From the NCBI RefSeq assembly GCF_001422735.1, contig NZ_LMLZ01000006.1, positions 33,538 to 97,537 of the forward strand: DNA of 64,000 nt, given 5' to 3'. The notes beneath the pieces were generated by a model. The model saw only the letters and a list, made by a program, of their open reading frames with translations. It had not been told where the DNA came from and ran no database searches. The first letter of the stretch is position 1, and each line of letters starts with the position of its first letter. This DNA is from Acidovorax sp. Leaf78 (GTDB lineage Bacteria; Pseudomonadota; Gammaproteobacteria; Burkholderiales; Burkholderiaceae_C). The position numbers were made by a program, and so were the translations under genes. Positions 53,548-62,058 of this stretch are shown one piece after another.

Positions 53548-54882
53548 TTATCTACGGATCGCCCAGAACTCCAGCTGGAGTTCCGGGAACTCGCCAGAGA
53601 CGTGCATGGCCAGGCCGCCAGAGTTGTTCAACTGGCGCCACAGGTCGTGCGTGGTGTCGACCTCGAAGTAGGAATACCCGGCGTGGTAAGGGATCTCGCG
53701 CGGCGCGACAGACAGCGAGCGCAGGACGACCCCCGGGAGGTGGAGGTTGACCAGATCGCGGATCTTCTCGACCGGGCCCAGTTTGGTCTGGGTCGGAAAG
53801 TGGGTGCGCAGAAACTCCACCGTGGTCTGTGCATGCACCGCGAGCACGAAGTCGCAGGTGGTGAGCAGTTCGGTGGACGGGATGAGCGCCACGCGCACGC
53901 CATATTGCCGCTCTTGCAGCTCGATCTGGATCGCGTTTTGCTCCAGCACCGAAGACAAGCCGCGGCGCAATTCCAGCATCAGCGGCGGAAAGCAGCTGCG
54001 CAGGTCATCATGGTCGTAGGCTGGCAAAGGCGCAGGGCGCCGCTGTTCGCGGGTGAAGGTGGCCAGTTCTCCGGCCATCTTCAGAAGGTCATCGAAGAGC
54101 CGCTCGGGATGGATGGTGCGAACCCGCACCCAGTGCTCCACCGCAGGCTCCCAGCGGTTGATGAACTGCAGCATCAAAAAGTCACCCACCTCGCCCACGC
54201 CACCACGCCCCGGCTGGATCAGCCGCTCTTCGAGCGCTGCGCCCCGTTGGCGCAGCAGGCCATGCAGCTCGCGGCAAAAAGCGAAAAGCGCGGAGGTCTC
54301 GGAGTTGTTGACCACCGTGGGGATGAAGGTCTTGTCCAGCAGCACCGATCCGTCGGACTTGCGTTCCACCACATGGGCCACGGGCAGGGAGACCCAGCCA
54401 TCGGACAGATCCTGCGATGCACGCAGGCTGAAGCGGGCAATGCCCAGTTGCACTTCGGCAGGTTGCGCGCCCACGTCGTTGACATCGGCCACTTCGAGCA
54501 CCTGCGCCTGGTAGCGCGTCATGCCCAGGTCACCCTCACCGAGCGTGACTTCAGCCCCGCTGCGCCGGCGCAGCGGGAGTGACAGGTGCACCAGGGTGTC
54601 CTTGGTCTCCTTGCCCACGTCCAGCGGGGCAGGGGCATCATCGACCTGCGGGATGCGAAACGGTGTTCCGTCAGGCAGCACACCGTGGGCGGATACCACG
54701 GCGATCTTGCCCAGCGCCAGCATCTGGGTGTCCAGGGTGAGCTCCGAGAACCCCCAATAGAACGGCTGTGCGGGCAATGCGCGGCCCTGCACCAGAAAAT
54801 CGACGTACCGCTCTTGCTGCTGAAAGTGCTGCGGGCGCAGGAACATGCCCTCGGCCCACACCACCTTGCGTTGCCAAACCAT
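53548..54882 (-). CDS. tssK: T6SS baseplate subunit TssK
   Basis: This is a 444-residue protein linking the baseplate to the membrane complex. Its start VVWAEGMFLRPQHFQQQERYVD (about residue 7-28) is the family signature, followed by FYWGFSELTLDTQML (about 41) and the C-terminal stretch VREKIRDLVN-like VEKIRDLVNLHLPGVVLRSLSVAPREIPYHAGYSYFEVD (about 370-408). The protein is full length. It starts four bases after the tssJ stop and stops 14 bases before tssL, so it is tightly within the operon. Confidence 0.96.
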   Translation of the reverse strand: MVWQRKVVWAEGMFLRPQHFQQQERYVDFLVQGRALPAQPFYWGFSELTLDTQMLALGKIAVVSAHGVLPDGTPFRIPQVDDAPAPLDVGKETKDTLVHLSLPLRRRSGAEVTLGEGDLGMTRYQAQVLEVADVNDVGAQPAEVQLGIARFSLRASQDLSDGWVSLPVAHVVERKSDGSVLLDKTFIPTVVNNSETSALFAFCRELHGLLRQRGAALEERLIQPGRGGVGEVGDFLMLQFINRWEPAVEHWVRVRTIHPERLFDDLLKMAGELATFTREQRRPAPLPAYDHDDLRSCFPPLMLELRRGLSSVLEQNAIQIELQERQYGVRVALIPSTELLTTCDFVLAVHAQTTVEFLRTHFPTQTKLGPVEKIRDLVNLHLPGVVLRSLSVAPREIPYHAGYSYFEVDTTHDLWRQLNNSGGLAMHVSGEFPELQLEFWAIRR

Positions 54883-54886
54883 GGTT

Positions 54887-55465
54887 CTACCTTGAAGTTA
54901 TTTGATGCTGCACCCGGACGGCTTCACGCGAAACCGTGACGAGATAGTGAACGGGCTTGAGCCGCTCTGTTTCGCCCAGGCCCCACCAGCGGCGGCGCAT
55001 TTCCACGGAGTTCGGTGCATCGATGGACGCCCGCCAGGTGCTGCGCTCCAGGTCTCTGTAGCTGGCAAAAAAGCCGAAGGCCCGCACGTCGGGGTTGCCC
55101 TTGCGTTCGATGATGCGGCGCTCGCCGGGAGCGATCAGTATCTCTTCCCGTCGCACGAAGTCGCCGCCGAGCTGGCTTTCATCTTTGTCCAGCAGATCAA
55201 AGAAGCTCGAGCGTTCGAAGGTCACCGGAGTGCGCAATTCGTAGATGCGCAGCAAGACCGGTTTGGGCATGCCGTCCACATCGGGGTTCAGGCTGCGCTC
55301 GGCCATGATTTCGATGATGGCGGACGGCACCGCGGTGGGCGCTTCGGTGGGGCGGTTGAGCGTGTTCACCACACCGCAACCTGCCAGCGATGCCCCTGCT
55401 ATGGACAGAAGAGGCGCTGTCTTCAGGATCGTGCGCCTTGAAATGGCGTTCTGGGTCGTGCTCAT
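54887..55465 (-). CDS. tssJ: T6SS outer-membrane lipoprotein TssJ with Tat-like signal
   Basis: This is a 192-residue lipoprotein that anchors the TssJLM complex to the outer membrane. The signal region reads ISRRTILKTAPLLSIAGASL followed by the lipobox LAGC (Cys about 30). The S-R-R-x-I-L-K pattern is close to the Tat consensus, unusual for TssJ. The mature part has LLRIYELRTPVTFERSSFFDLLDKDESQLGGDFVRREEILIAPGE (about 73-117) and AFGFFASYRDLERSTWRA (about 130), both diagnostic of TssJ. It begins 17 bases after the PP2C gene stop and ends four bases before tssK. Confidence 0.94.
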   Translation of the reverse strand: MSTTQNAISRRTILKTAPLLSIAGASLAGCGVVNTLNRPTEAPTAVPSAIIEIMAERSLNPDVDGMPKPVLLRIYELRTPVTFERSSFFDLLDKDESQLGGDFVRREEILIAPGERRIIERKGNPDVRAFGFFASYRDLERSTWRASIDAPNSVEMRRRWWGLGETERLKPVHYLVTVSREAVRVQHQITSR

Positions 55466-55482
55466 GGCAGCATCCTTCAGGT

Positions 55483-56271
55483 TCAGTTGACGGTGTGATT
55501 GGCGGACACCCACACCGCAAATGCGCTGAGGTTGTCCTGGTGGGGGCGGCCCTTCGACATGACGGTGTCTGCCATGTCCTGCAGCCAGACGTCGGGCCGC
55601 TCGGACGCCTGGAGCGCTTGCTCCATCGCGGATTCGTGAAGGTTCTCCCACAGTCCGTCGGAGCACAAAAGGAAGGCGTCGCCCTCCATCAGCTCCATGG
55701 ATTCATGGAGCACCGTGGGGGGCACCTGCGACTCGGCGCCCACCGCGCCCGCGAGCACGCTGCGGTTGGGCAGCGAGCGCGGGTCGCCGTTGGCGTACAT
55801 GCCCGCGTGCAACAGTTGCTGCACCACGCTGTGGTCTTCGGTCATGCGGTGGACCTTGCCGCCGCGAAACCAGTAAAGCCGCGAATCGCCCCAGTGGGCC
55901 CAGAGCGCCCGGCCTGTGACGGGTTCGATGCACAGCAGCACGACGGTCGCACTCATGTGCATGCGCGAGGTGGACGTGGGCTGCTCTTCGGAGACGGTGT
56001 GCTCTGCGCGAAAAATCAGCGATGCGAGGCTCGCTGGCGCAAACATGGGGTTCTCGCGGTAGCCGCCCAGCACTGCGTCGACGGTCAGGCGCGCTGCCAG
56101 CGCGCCATTGCCGTGGCCCCCCGCGCCATCTGCCAGCGTGCAGCAAAATCCCTTGGGCCCCAGGTCGATCATGCCCAAATAGTCTTCGTTGGAGGCGCGG
56201 CCTCCCTTTTGCGTGATGGCAGATACCGACAGCTGCAACCGGTGCGCCTCGCCTGCAATGTGAGCGATCAA
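55483..56271 (-). CDS. PP2C-type Ser/Thr phosphatase of the T6SS (PppA-like)
   Basis: This is a cytoplasmic metal-dependent protein phosphatase of 262 residues, likely reversing the kinase of the same locus. The PP2C motifs are all present: SNEDYLGMIDLGPKG (about residue 27), TLADGAGGHGNGA (about 45-57), LWAHWGDSRLYWFRGG (about 122), AFLLCSDGLWENL (about 202-214) and PHQDNLSAFAVWV near the end. The acidic residues binding two metal ions are retained. It overlaps the FHA gene by four bases. In Pseudomonas the equivalent PppA turns off secretion by dephosphorylating the FHA protein; that role is inferred here. Confidence 0.94.
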   Translation of the reverse strand: MIAHIAGEAHRLQLSVSAITQKGGRASNEDYLGMIDLGPKGFCCTLADGAGGHGNGALAARLTVDAVLGGYRENPMFAPASLASLIFRAEHTVSEEQPTSTSRMHMSATVVLLCIEPVTGRALWAHWGDSRLYWFRGGKVHRMTEDHSVVQQLLHAGMYANGDPRSLPNRSVLAGAVGAESQVPPTVLHESMELMEGDAFLLCSDGLWENLHESAMEQALQASERPDVWLQDMADTVMSKGRPHQDNLSAFAVWVSANHTVN

Positions 56272-58634
56272 AGGTTCTCCCCCGCAGCCTGCGCCGCAGC
56301 TTCATAGGCATCCACAAAAGTCTGGCCCGAAAAAGCCATCAGGTCATCTTCTGCGTTGCGGCGAATGGCGTCGTAGCGCTTTTGGAAGTCGTCCCACAGG
56401 GCGGCTTTGCGGTGTACGGACGAAATTTTGGACAGCAGGCCGGAGCCCGCGGCCGCGTCCTTCTCCAGTTCGGCAGGGCTCAGGCGCGCCACGGCCTCGG
56501 CATAGGCGGCGCGGATTCCGGCCATCAAGGCGATCTGGTGCACTGCCAGATCCTTGTAGGCCTCTTGCATGGCCGGCACGGGCTTCATGAAGCCTGGGAA
56601 CGTCTGGCCCGCCAGCTGCAGCATCACGCCGTCGGCGGTGGGCAAGAACTTGAGGGGGTTGTTGGCGCCGGAGGCAATGATGGTGACGTCCGCACGAAAT
56701 TCCCGCTTGATCTCCGAGCGGGCGGACAGCAGGTCGATGGAGCCCTGCACCGCCACGCGCAAGGCCTCACCGAACCCGCGCATGAAGTCGGGAGACAGGG
56801 TGATGTTCACTTTTCCGGGCTCTATCGCTGCACCTTCAATGAAGGCAGCGGCCAGCGCATCCAGCGTGGCGGTGGAAGCAGCGGTGGCTGTTGCTGTCGA
56901 GGGTGCGGGTGAAGATGGTGCAGGTGCAACAGGCATCTGAGGCGGCTGGGCGGCAATCGGCGCAGCCAAGGCCTTTGGAGGGATCGCAGCAATCGGCGCG
57001 GTTGGCGGGGTTGGCGCGATCGGGGTGATCGGTGCAGCAATGTCCACTTCCCGCAGCGCCTGAGGCGGCGGTGTGGGGTGTGCTGCCGACAGCGACGCGG
57101 TAGGGTTGCCGAGAACGTTCTCGGCATGCAGTGCACGTGCACGCTCGGGCTGCGGTCGTTGCACGGCGCTGTCCAGCGCAGCGAAATCGCCCATCGCGCT
57201 GCTGGGCTCGGCGGCTTGTGCAGGCCATGGCTTGGGCGCACCCGGTGTTGTGCCTGGCGTCTGGAAGGAATCCATGCCCAGAAGTTCTGCGGAAGAGCCA
57301 GCCGTCAGGGCGTCCAGCGAGCCACCGTCAAACAGCCCCAGGTCCAGGCCTTGCATGGCGTGCAGCCCGGCGCTGACCACGGGCTCCGCAGGCGCAGGCG
57401 TCGTCGGCGCTGCTGGCGGCACAGCGTTGGTTTGGCGGTGCTGCACATCGCGCGGCATGCTGAAAACCTGCGTGAGGTCCGAGCCGCGGGACATGCCGTG
57501 GTCCTCGGACTCCACATACATCGACTCCCCCGGCTCGCGAAACAGCTTCAACGGGTTGAGTTCGACGGTGGGGTCCAGCCGCTCCGGGAGACCGGTGTGC
57601 GCGGCATTGTCCATCTCTCCCGCAAACTGAGCCGACTTCGGCAGGGCTTGCAGGAGATCGTCGTTCTTGAGCTGCGCGACTTCGGCCAGGCTTTGGGCCA
57701 CAAGGTCCCCGCTCCACGGGTCCTGGCGATTGGCAACCTCCTTCGGGTCGGCCGCAAACGGATCGAAGTCGTCCGGTATCACCATGGCGCGGTGAGCGAT
57801 CGGCGCGGTGGGCTTAGGCCTGGCGGCGACTGCGGGTTGCCTGTCGAACGGATTCGGCAGCGCTGGCTCCGCAGGGGTCGGCAGGGGAGGCACGTCTGCC
57901 ATGGGCGCTGCAACAGCTACAGGCGCAGCCTGCGGTGCATGAACGGCCTGCGCTGCATGCACCACTGGCACGTTTGGCATGGCAGAAGACGCCTGCGGAG
58001 TCTCCACACGGCCCAGCATCGCAAATGGATTGGTGTCCGAAGCAGCGCTTGCTGCCGACGATGGCAGCGGTGCGTCGGGCAGGCACGCAAGCACGAGGTC
58101 CGGCATGTAAGGGTCGCCCCCCACGATAGGCTGGATGTCTGCCCACGGATTGGGCAGCGAGGCAAGGTCCAATGACGGGCTGGACGCCACCGCGGCAGCC
58201 ACAGGCAGCGGCGCGTTTTGCGGCACCGGTACCGGTGGCGCGACGGGCGAAGGCGAAGTCGAGACATCGGGACTTGCTGGAGCCTTGGTCGGCGCCGGGG
58301 TACTGGGCTTTTGGCCGGGCAGCACTGCCCGCAGCTGGTAGGGCCCGATTCCGATTTCCGCGCCGGGCACCAGGGGCACCTCCTGGCCGGAGAGAACTTC
58401 CAGTCCGTCGACCTGCACGGAGCGGCGCTCGCACAGATTGGCAATGTAGGCCTGGTCGGAATCCAGCCGAACCATGGCGTGCACGCGCGCCACCATGGCG
58501 TCGTCATCCGGCAACACCAGCTTGTTCTGGCCTGCACGCCCGACAGTTCCGCCGGCCATGCCAAAGATGGCAGACCAATGACGGCCCACCGGGCCGCCTG
58601 ATTGGTGCGTCACCACCAGTTCAATCTTGTCCAT
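56268..58634 (-). CDS. tagH: FHA-domain T6SS protein TagH (Fha/ImpI)
   Basis: This is a 788-residue scaffold protein. An FHA domain lies in residues about 15-110, including GTVGRAGQNKLVLPDDD (about 29-45) and RVHAMVRLDSDQAYIANLCERR (about 50-71), and binds phosphothreonine. The middle 470 residues are Pro/Ala-rich and poorly ordered. The C-terminal TagH domain (about 590-788) has FIEGAAIEPGKVN, GFGEALRVAVQGSIDLLSARSEIKREFRA and FDDFQKRYDAIRRNAEDDLMAFSG-like WDDFQKRYDAIRRNAEDDLM. The ATG at 58634 fits the domain start. It should be the phosphorylated switch of the system. Confidence 0.94.
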   Translation of the reverse strand: MDKIELVVTHQSGGPVGRHWSAIFGMAGGTVGRAGQNKLVLPDDDAMVARVHAMVRLDSDQAYIANLCERRSVQVDGLEVLSGQEVPLVPGAEIGIGPYQLRAVLPGQKPSTPAPTKAPASPDVSTSPSPVAPPVPVPQNAPLPVAAAVASSPSLDLASLPNPWADIQPIVGGDPYMPDLVLACLPDAPLPSSAASAASDTNPFAMLGRVETPQASSAMPNVPVVHAAQAVHAPQAAPVAVAAPMADVPPLPTPAEPALPNPFDRQPAVAARPKPTAPIAHRAMVIPDDFDPFAADPKEVANRQDPWSGDLVAQSLAEVAQLKNDDLLQALPKSAQFAGEMDNAAHTGLPERLDPTVELNPLKLFREPGESMYVESEDHGMSRGSDLTQVFSMPRDVQHRQTNAVPPAAPTTPAPAEPVVSAGLHAMQGLDLGLFDGGSLDALTAGSSAELLGMDSFQTPGTTPGAPKPWPAQAAEPSSAMGDFAALDSAVQRPQPERARALHAENVLGNPTASLSAAHPTPPPQALREVDIAAPITPIAPTPPTAPIAAIPPKALAAPIAAQPPQMPVAPAPSSPAPSTATATAASTATLDALAAAFIEGAAIEPGKVNITLSPDFMRGFGEALRVAVQGSIDLLSARSEIKREFRADVTIIASGANNPLKFLPTADGVMLQLAGQTFPGFMKPVPAMQEAYKDLAVHQIALMAGIRAAYAEAVARLSPAELEKDAAAGSGLLSKISSVHRKAALWDDFQKRYDAIRRNAEDDLMAFSGQTFVDAYEAAAQAAGENL

Positions 58635-58665
58635 TGCGTTCGCGCTCGCGTTGTCTCGGTTCTGC

Positions 58666-59139
58666 TCAGGATGTCTTGCGTGTGCGCTTGTTGCGCGCTG
58701 CATTGCGGGCGTTGATGAACTCACGTCCCCACACCGGGTGGCCCTTCTCGGCTTCGGTCAGCTGGAAGGTGGGGTCCTGCTCCAGCGCCAGTTCAAACTG
58801 CTGGCGGCAGGGACGCGGGCGTCCTGCAGCGCAATGGCTGAACGCCATGAACTTGCGGGCCTTGATTTGCGACGTCAGGGGCAGATCCGGGGCGTCGGCC
58901 AACGGAGTCAGCTTGGCAATCGCCTCATCAAATTGGCCCTCTGCATAGACGTTCAGCGCTTCTGTCAGCAGAGCCTCTTTCTGCGCGCGAGGGTCCACCG
59001 GTGCGACCGGTTCAGGGATGGGGGGCGCGGGCGGTGGCGCTTCCACCTTGGGCTCGGGGGCCTTGGGGGCTGTCTCGCAAGCAGTCAGAGCCAGGGCTGC
59101 GCATCCGATGATCAGAGCGCTCCAGAAACGGTTTCGCAT
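58666..59139 (-). CDS. T6SS-associated lipoprotein, TPR-like (TssQ-type)
   Basis: This is a 157-residue lipoprotein. A signal peptide ends in the lipobox LTAC (Cys about 21). A Pro/Glu-rich linker (about 22-50) leads to a helical tetratricopeptide-like domain: LLTEALNVYAEGQFDEAIAKL (about 58-78), KARKFMAFSHCAAGRPRPCRQQFELAL (about 95-121) and DPTFQLTEAEKGHPVWG. The domain clearly resembles the N-terminal half of the protein encoded just upstream at 59144. It matches small lipoproteins found beside tagH in related loci, called TssQ in some annotations. Function is unproven. The ATG at 59139 lies four bases from the upstream stop. Confidence 0.78.
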   Translation of the reverse strand: MRNRFWSALIIGCAALALTACETAPKAPEPKVEAPPPAPPIPEPVAPVDPRAQKEALLTEALNVYAEGQFDEAIAKLTPLADAPDLPLTSQIKARKFMAFSHCAAGRPRPCRQQFELALEQDPTFQLTEAEKGHPVWGREFINARNAARNKRTRKTS

Positions 59140-59143
59140 GGGT

Positions 59144-59968
59144 TTATCTCGCGTCAAAGTCATGGGTGATCGTGATCGATTGTTCCGGCTCGACCTTCAG
59201 CGTCTTGCGCACGGTCTCAAAGCCGGGATTGCTGAAATCAATGGTGTGCGACCCGGGTGGAAGCTTGATTTCCGTCAGCGGTGGGGTCACCCCCAGCCGC
59301 TTGCCATTGAGGGTCACGTTCGCCCACGGCGATACGCGAAGCTGCACATTGTTTTCGGTGCGCATCGGCCTGCGTGCGCCAAACGCGCCGGGCGAGCCGC
59401 CATCCAGGGCCATCGAGTGGCCGCCTGCTGCGGGTAGCAGCGGTGTGATGGCGGTAATGATGGTGCTGTTGAGCGAAAAGACGAGGGGATTGGCGCTGTC
59501 CTGGCCTGGGCGGTTGTTGCTGCCCTGGCCTGCGAGTGGCCGGCTGCACTGCCAACCGCGCTTGCCTTGTGCCTTCACGTAGGCGTCGCGCCACGGTGTG
59601 TTCTGCAGCTCGTACTCTTCCAGCGCGAAAGAGGGCCGGGCGTCGAATGCGGCGTCGAAGGCCGCGTCGCACCGGGCCCACTCCTTGTTGGTGCAGTACA
59701 CAAACGCCAGGTACTTGTGCGCGGTGGATCGCTCGCGGCGGTCGGGCAGGCCGGAAAACAGCGACGCCTGCAACGCCTTTTCTGCCAGATCCAGCTTGCG
59801 CGAGTCGTAGAGCGAAATGCCTTGCCCCAGATATTGACGACCGGCTGCAGCATCCGGGCCGCGCGTGTCCGGCGCCGGGGGCTCATTGCAGTCAGAGGAT
59901 GCAATGGCTGAGCCCGCACCCAGGCAGAGACAAAACGCGACCCGTCGCAGTAAAGCGTTCATTGGCAT
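59144..59968 (-). CDS. exported TPR plus PEGA-domain protein of the T6SS locus
   Basis: This is a 274-residue protein with an N-terminal signal peptide (cleavage likely after SAIA near 23). The first domain is helical and TPR-like (about 44-130), with STAHKYLAFVYCTNKEWARCDAAFDAAF and PSFALEEYELQNTPWRDAYVKA. The second domain (about 205-274) is a PEGA domain: LRVSPWANVTLNGKRLG, TPPLTEIKLPPGSH, SNPGFETVRKTLKV. The first domain resembles the neighbouring lipoprotein; the second resembles the C-terminal end of the neighbouring kinase. It likely works in the periplasm, perhaps as a link between them. An ATG two codons in (59962) is also possible. It begins 26 bases after the kinase stop. Confidence 0.8.
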   Translation of the reverse strand: MPMNALLRRVAFCLCLGAGSAIASSDCNEPPAPDTRGPDAAAGRQYLGQGISLYDSRKLDLAEKALQASLFSGLPDRRERSTAHKYLAFVYCTNKEWARCDAAFDAAFDARPSFALEEYELQNTPWRDAYVKAQGKRGWQCSRPLAGQGSNNRPGQDSANPLVFSLNSTIITAITPLLPAAGGHSMALDGGSPGAFGARRPMRTENNVQLRVSPWANVTLNGKRLGVTPPLTEIKLPPGSHTIDFSNPGFETVRKTLKVEPEQSITITHDFDAR

Positions 59969-59994
59969 GTCAGCAGGTGTCGGCGATGGCTTTA

Positions 59995-62058
59995 CTACTC
60001 GAACTGATGGCTGATCACCACCGGTTCACCTTTTTTGACCTGCACTGTCTTGACGACAGGCGCGGCTGCGGGATTGCTCACCTCGATGCGGTGCGACCCT
60101 TCCGGAAGCTCGATATGGGTCAACGGAGGTGTCGTCCCCAGCGAACTGCCGTTCACGGAAATCCGGCCCCAGGGGCTGATGCGCAGCACCACGCGCCCCA
60201 CATCGCCAATCGGCTTGGGCGGTTTGGGAGCCACCACCGGCTCCGTGGCAGCGGGAGTCTCTGGCTTGGGCGGGACCGTGGCCGTGGCCGACGTGCTGCC
60301 TGTTGCGGCTGGCGTCGTGGTGGCGGAAGGCGTCGCCGGGCGCTCGGGTGTGCCAGGCGCGGTGGCAACTGTCTCGGCAGGTGGCAGCGCAGCCGGCGGC
60401 GTGGTGGTGGTCACGGGCTCCTGCACTTCCATGCGGTTGAGCAAAGCCATGGCTTCGCTGCGGTGCTTGCCAGTGGGGTAACTGCTCAGGTAGCCGTCCA
60501 GTGCCGCCACGGTACCGGCGGCCTGCGCTTCGCGCCAATGCTGGTCGTCCAGATTCACTGCCAGCTCCGCAGCTGGCGGGCTCGACGGGCTCCCTTGCGT
60601 GCCCCACCACACGGCCAGCGCCGCCACGGCGACAAATGCCACGCCGACAGCGGCCCACCGCAGGGCCGGCGCGCGGGACGCTGGTTGATGCATCTTCCCG
60701 CTCGCTGCGGCGCCGCTTTGTGGTCGTGCGGCTTTAGCAGATGTAGAGGGAGTCGATGGGATGGCGGCTTGGGGGGTGGCCGCGGCTGCAGACGCGCGTG
60801 CGTCGACTGGCAAGGCCGCGTCGCTCGCATTGCCGACCACCGCGGCGTCGGACGGGGGCGCTTGACTCACCATCGGCCCGTCCTGGTGATGATGGGGCTG
60901 TGCTGGCGGCAACATCGCAAAAACTGCATCCGCAGGACTTGCCGATGGGAGCGGCATCGGTTGCCCGCCGAGTGCTGGAGCTTGCGCCAACGGATCCCAG
61001 GCAGGATTCGCCTGGGGCGCCTCAGTCGGAGCGTGTGCGGGCGCTACGGTGCGCACTGGCTCGCCCAGTGGTGCTGGGCCGGTCTGCGCCGCGTCTGCCT
61101 GCACGGCCAGGGGCACGGCGGGTGCCGAGGCGGCCGGGTCCTTCCACGGGGCAGACATGGGCATCGTGAAGGTGGTGATGCCCAGCAGCTCCTTGAGTGC
61201 GGCGATCGTCTGGGGGCGGTCCTGCGGCTTGACGGCCAACGCGCGGTCCACGCCGTGCAGAAACTGGGCCGAGTACCCCGGGTAGGTCGTGGTCGAGAGC
61301 GCAGCCACCGGGTCGTTGATCATTCTGGCCACGGAGGTGGCTGGCGGCTTGCCGGTGATCGCCAGATACAGCATCGCACCGATCTGGTAGATGTCCGTCC
61401 AGGCGCCCTGCGGCATGGCGCCGTCATCCACATACTGCTCGATCGGGGCGAAGCCAGGCTTGAGCACCATCGTCAGGGCCTGCGTCATGTCACCGATGAT
61501 GCGGCGTGCAGCCCCGAAATCGAGCAGCACGGGCATCCCCGAGTTCTGCAGGAAGACGTTGTCCGGTGCGATATCGCGGTGGTAGCAGTCTGCCGCGTGC
61601 AGCATCTCCACCACGTCAAGCACAGGCCCGACGATGGCGGCCAGCATGCGCTGGTTCATCCGGTCCTGTTGTGCGGTCAGAAACTCCCGGAACGTCTGCC
61701 CTTCGTAATGGCGCATAACCATATAGGCCGTGCCATTGAACTCGAAGAACCGGTATACGTGCACCAGGGCAGGGTGCGAGAACTTGGCCAGCAGGCGGGC
61801 TTCGTTGATGAAGCTGCGCAGGCCGGCATCGAACGCCCCGCGGTGCTGGGAGCGAACATGAATCTCGTTGGAAGACTTGCGCCCAGCCAGGGTGGCTGGC
61901 ATGTATTCCTTGATGGCCACCACGCGGTCCAGGCTGATATCGCGCGCCCGGTACACGATGCCAAAACCGCCTTCACCAATGACGTCGAGCAGCCGATATT
62001 CACCGACTTGCACGCCAGGCGCCAGGCAATTGGCTGATCCTCCAACGGTGTCAATCAT
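59995..62058 (-). CDS. membrane Ser/Thr protein kinase with PEGA domain (T6SS PpkA-like)
   Basis: This is a 687-residue kinase that should phosphorylate TagH and switch on secretion. The kinase domain is at about residues 20-300: IGEGGFGIVYRARD (28-41), AIKEYMPA with Lys50, CYHRDIAPDNVFL (about 158) and VLLDFGAAR (about 177). The HRD loop has Ala where many kinases have Lys (HRDIAPDN), a form also known in proteobacterial kinases. A Pro/Ala-rich linker precedes one membrane helix (about 460-482, ALRWAAVGVAFVAVAALAVW). The periplasmic end holds a short helical repeat and a PEGA domain (about 618-687). It is the first gene of the long minus-strand block. Confidence 0.93.
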   Translation of the reverse strand: MIDTVGGSANCLAPGVQVGEYRLLDVIGEGGFGIVYRARDISLDRVVAIKEYMPATLAGRKSSNEIHVRSQHRGAFDAGLRSFINEARLLAKFSHPALVHVYRFFEFNGTAYMVMRHYEGQTFREFLTAQQDRMNQRMLAAIVGPVLDVVEMLHAADCYHRDIAPDNVFLQNSGMPVLLDFGAARRIIGDMTQALTMVLKPGFAPIEQYVDDGAMPQGAWTDIYQIGAMLYLAITGKPPATSVARMINDPVAALSTTTYPGYSAQFLHGVDRALAVKPQDRPQTIAALKELLGITTFTMPMSAPWKDPAASAPAVPLAVQADAAQTGPAPLGEPVRTVAPAHAPTEAPQANPAWDPLAQAPALGGQPMPLPSASPADAVFAMLPPAQPHHHQDGPMVSQAPPSDAAVVGNASDAALPVDARASAAAATPQAAIPSTPSTSAKAARPQSGAAASGKMHQPASRAPALRWAAVGVAFVAVAALAVWWGTQGSPSSPPAAELAVNLDDQHWREAQAAGTVAALDGYLSSYPTGKHRSEAMALLNRMEVQEPVTTTTPPAALPPAETVATAPGTPERPATPSATTTPAATGSTSATATVPPKPETPAATEPVVAPKPPKPIGDVGRVVLRISPWGRISVNGSSLGTTPPLTHIELPEGSHRIEVSNPAAAPVVKTVQVKKGEPVVISHQFE

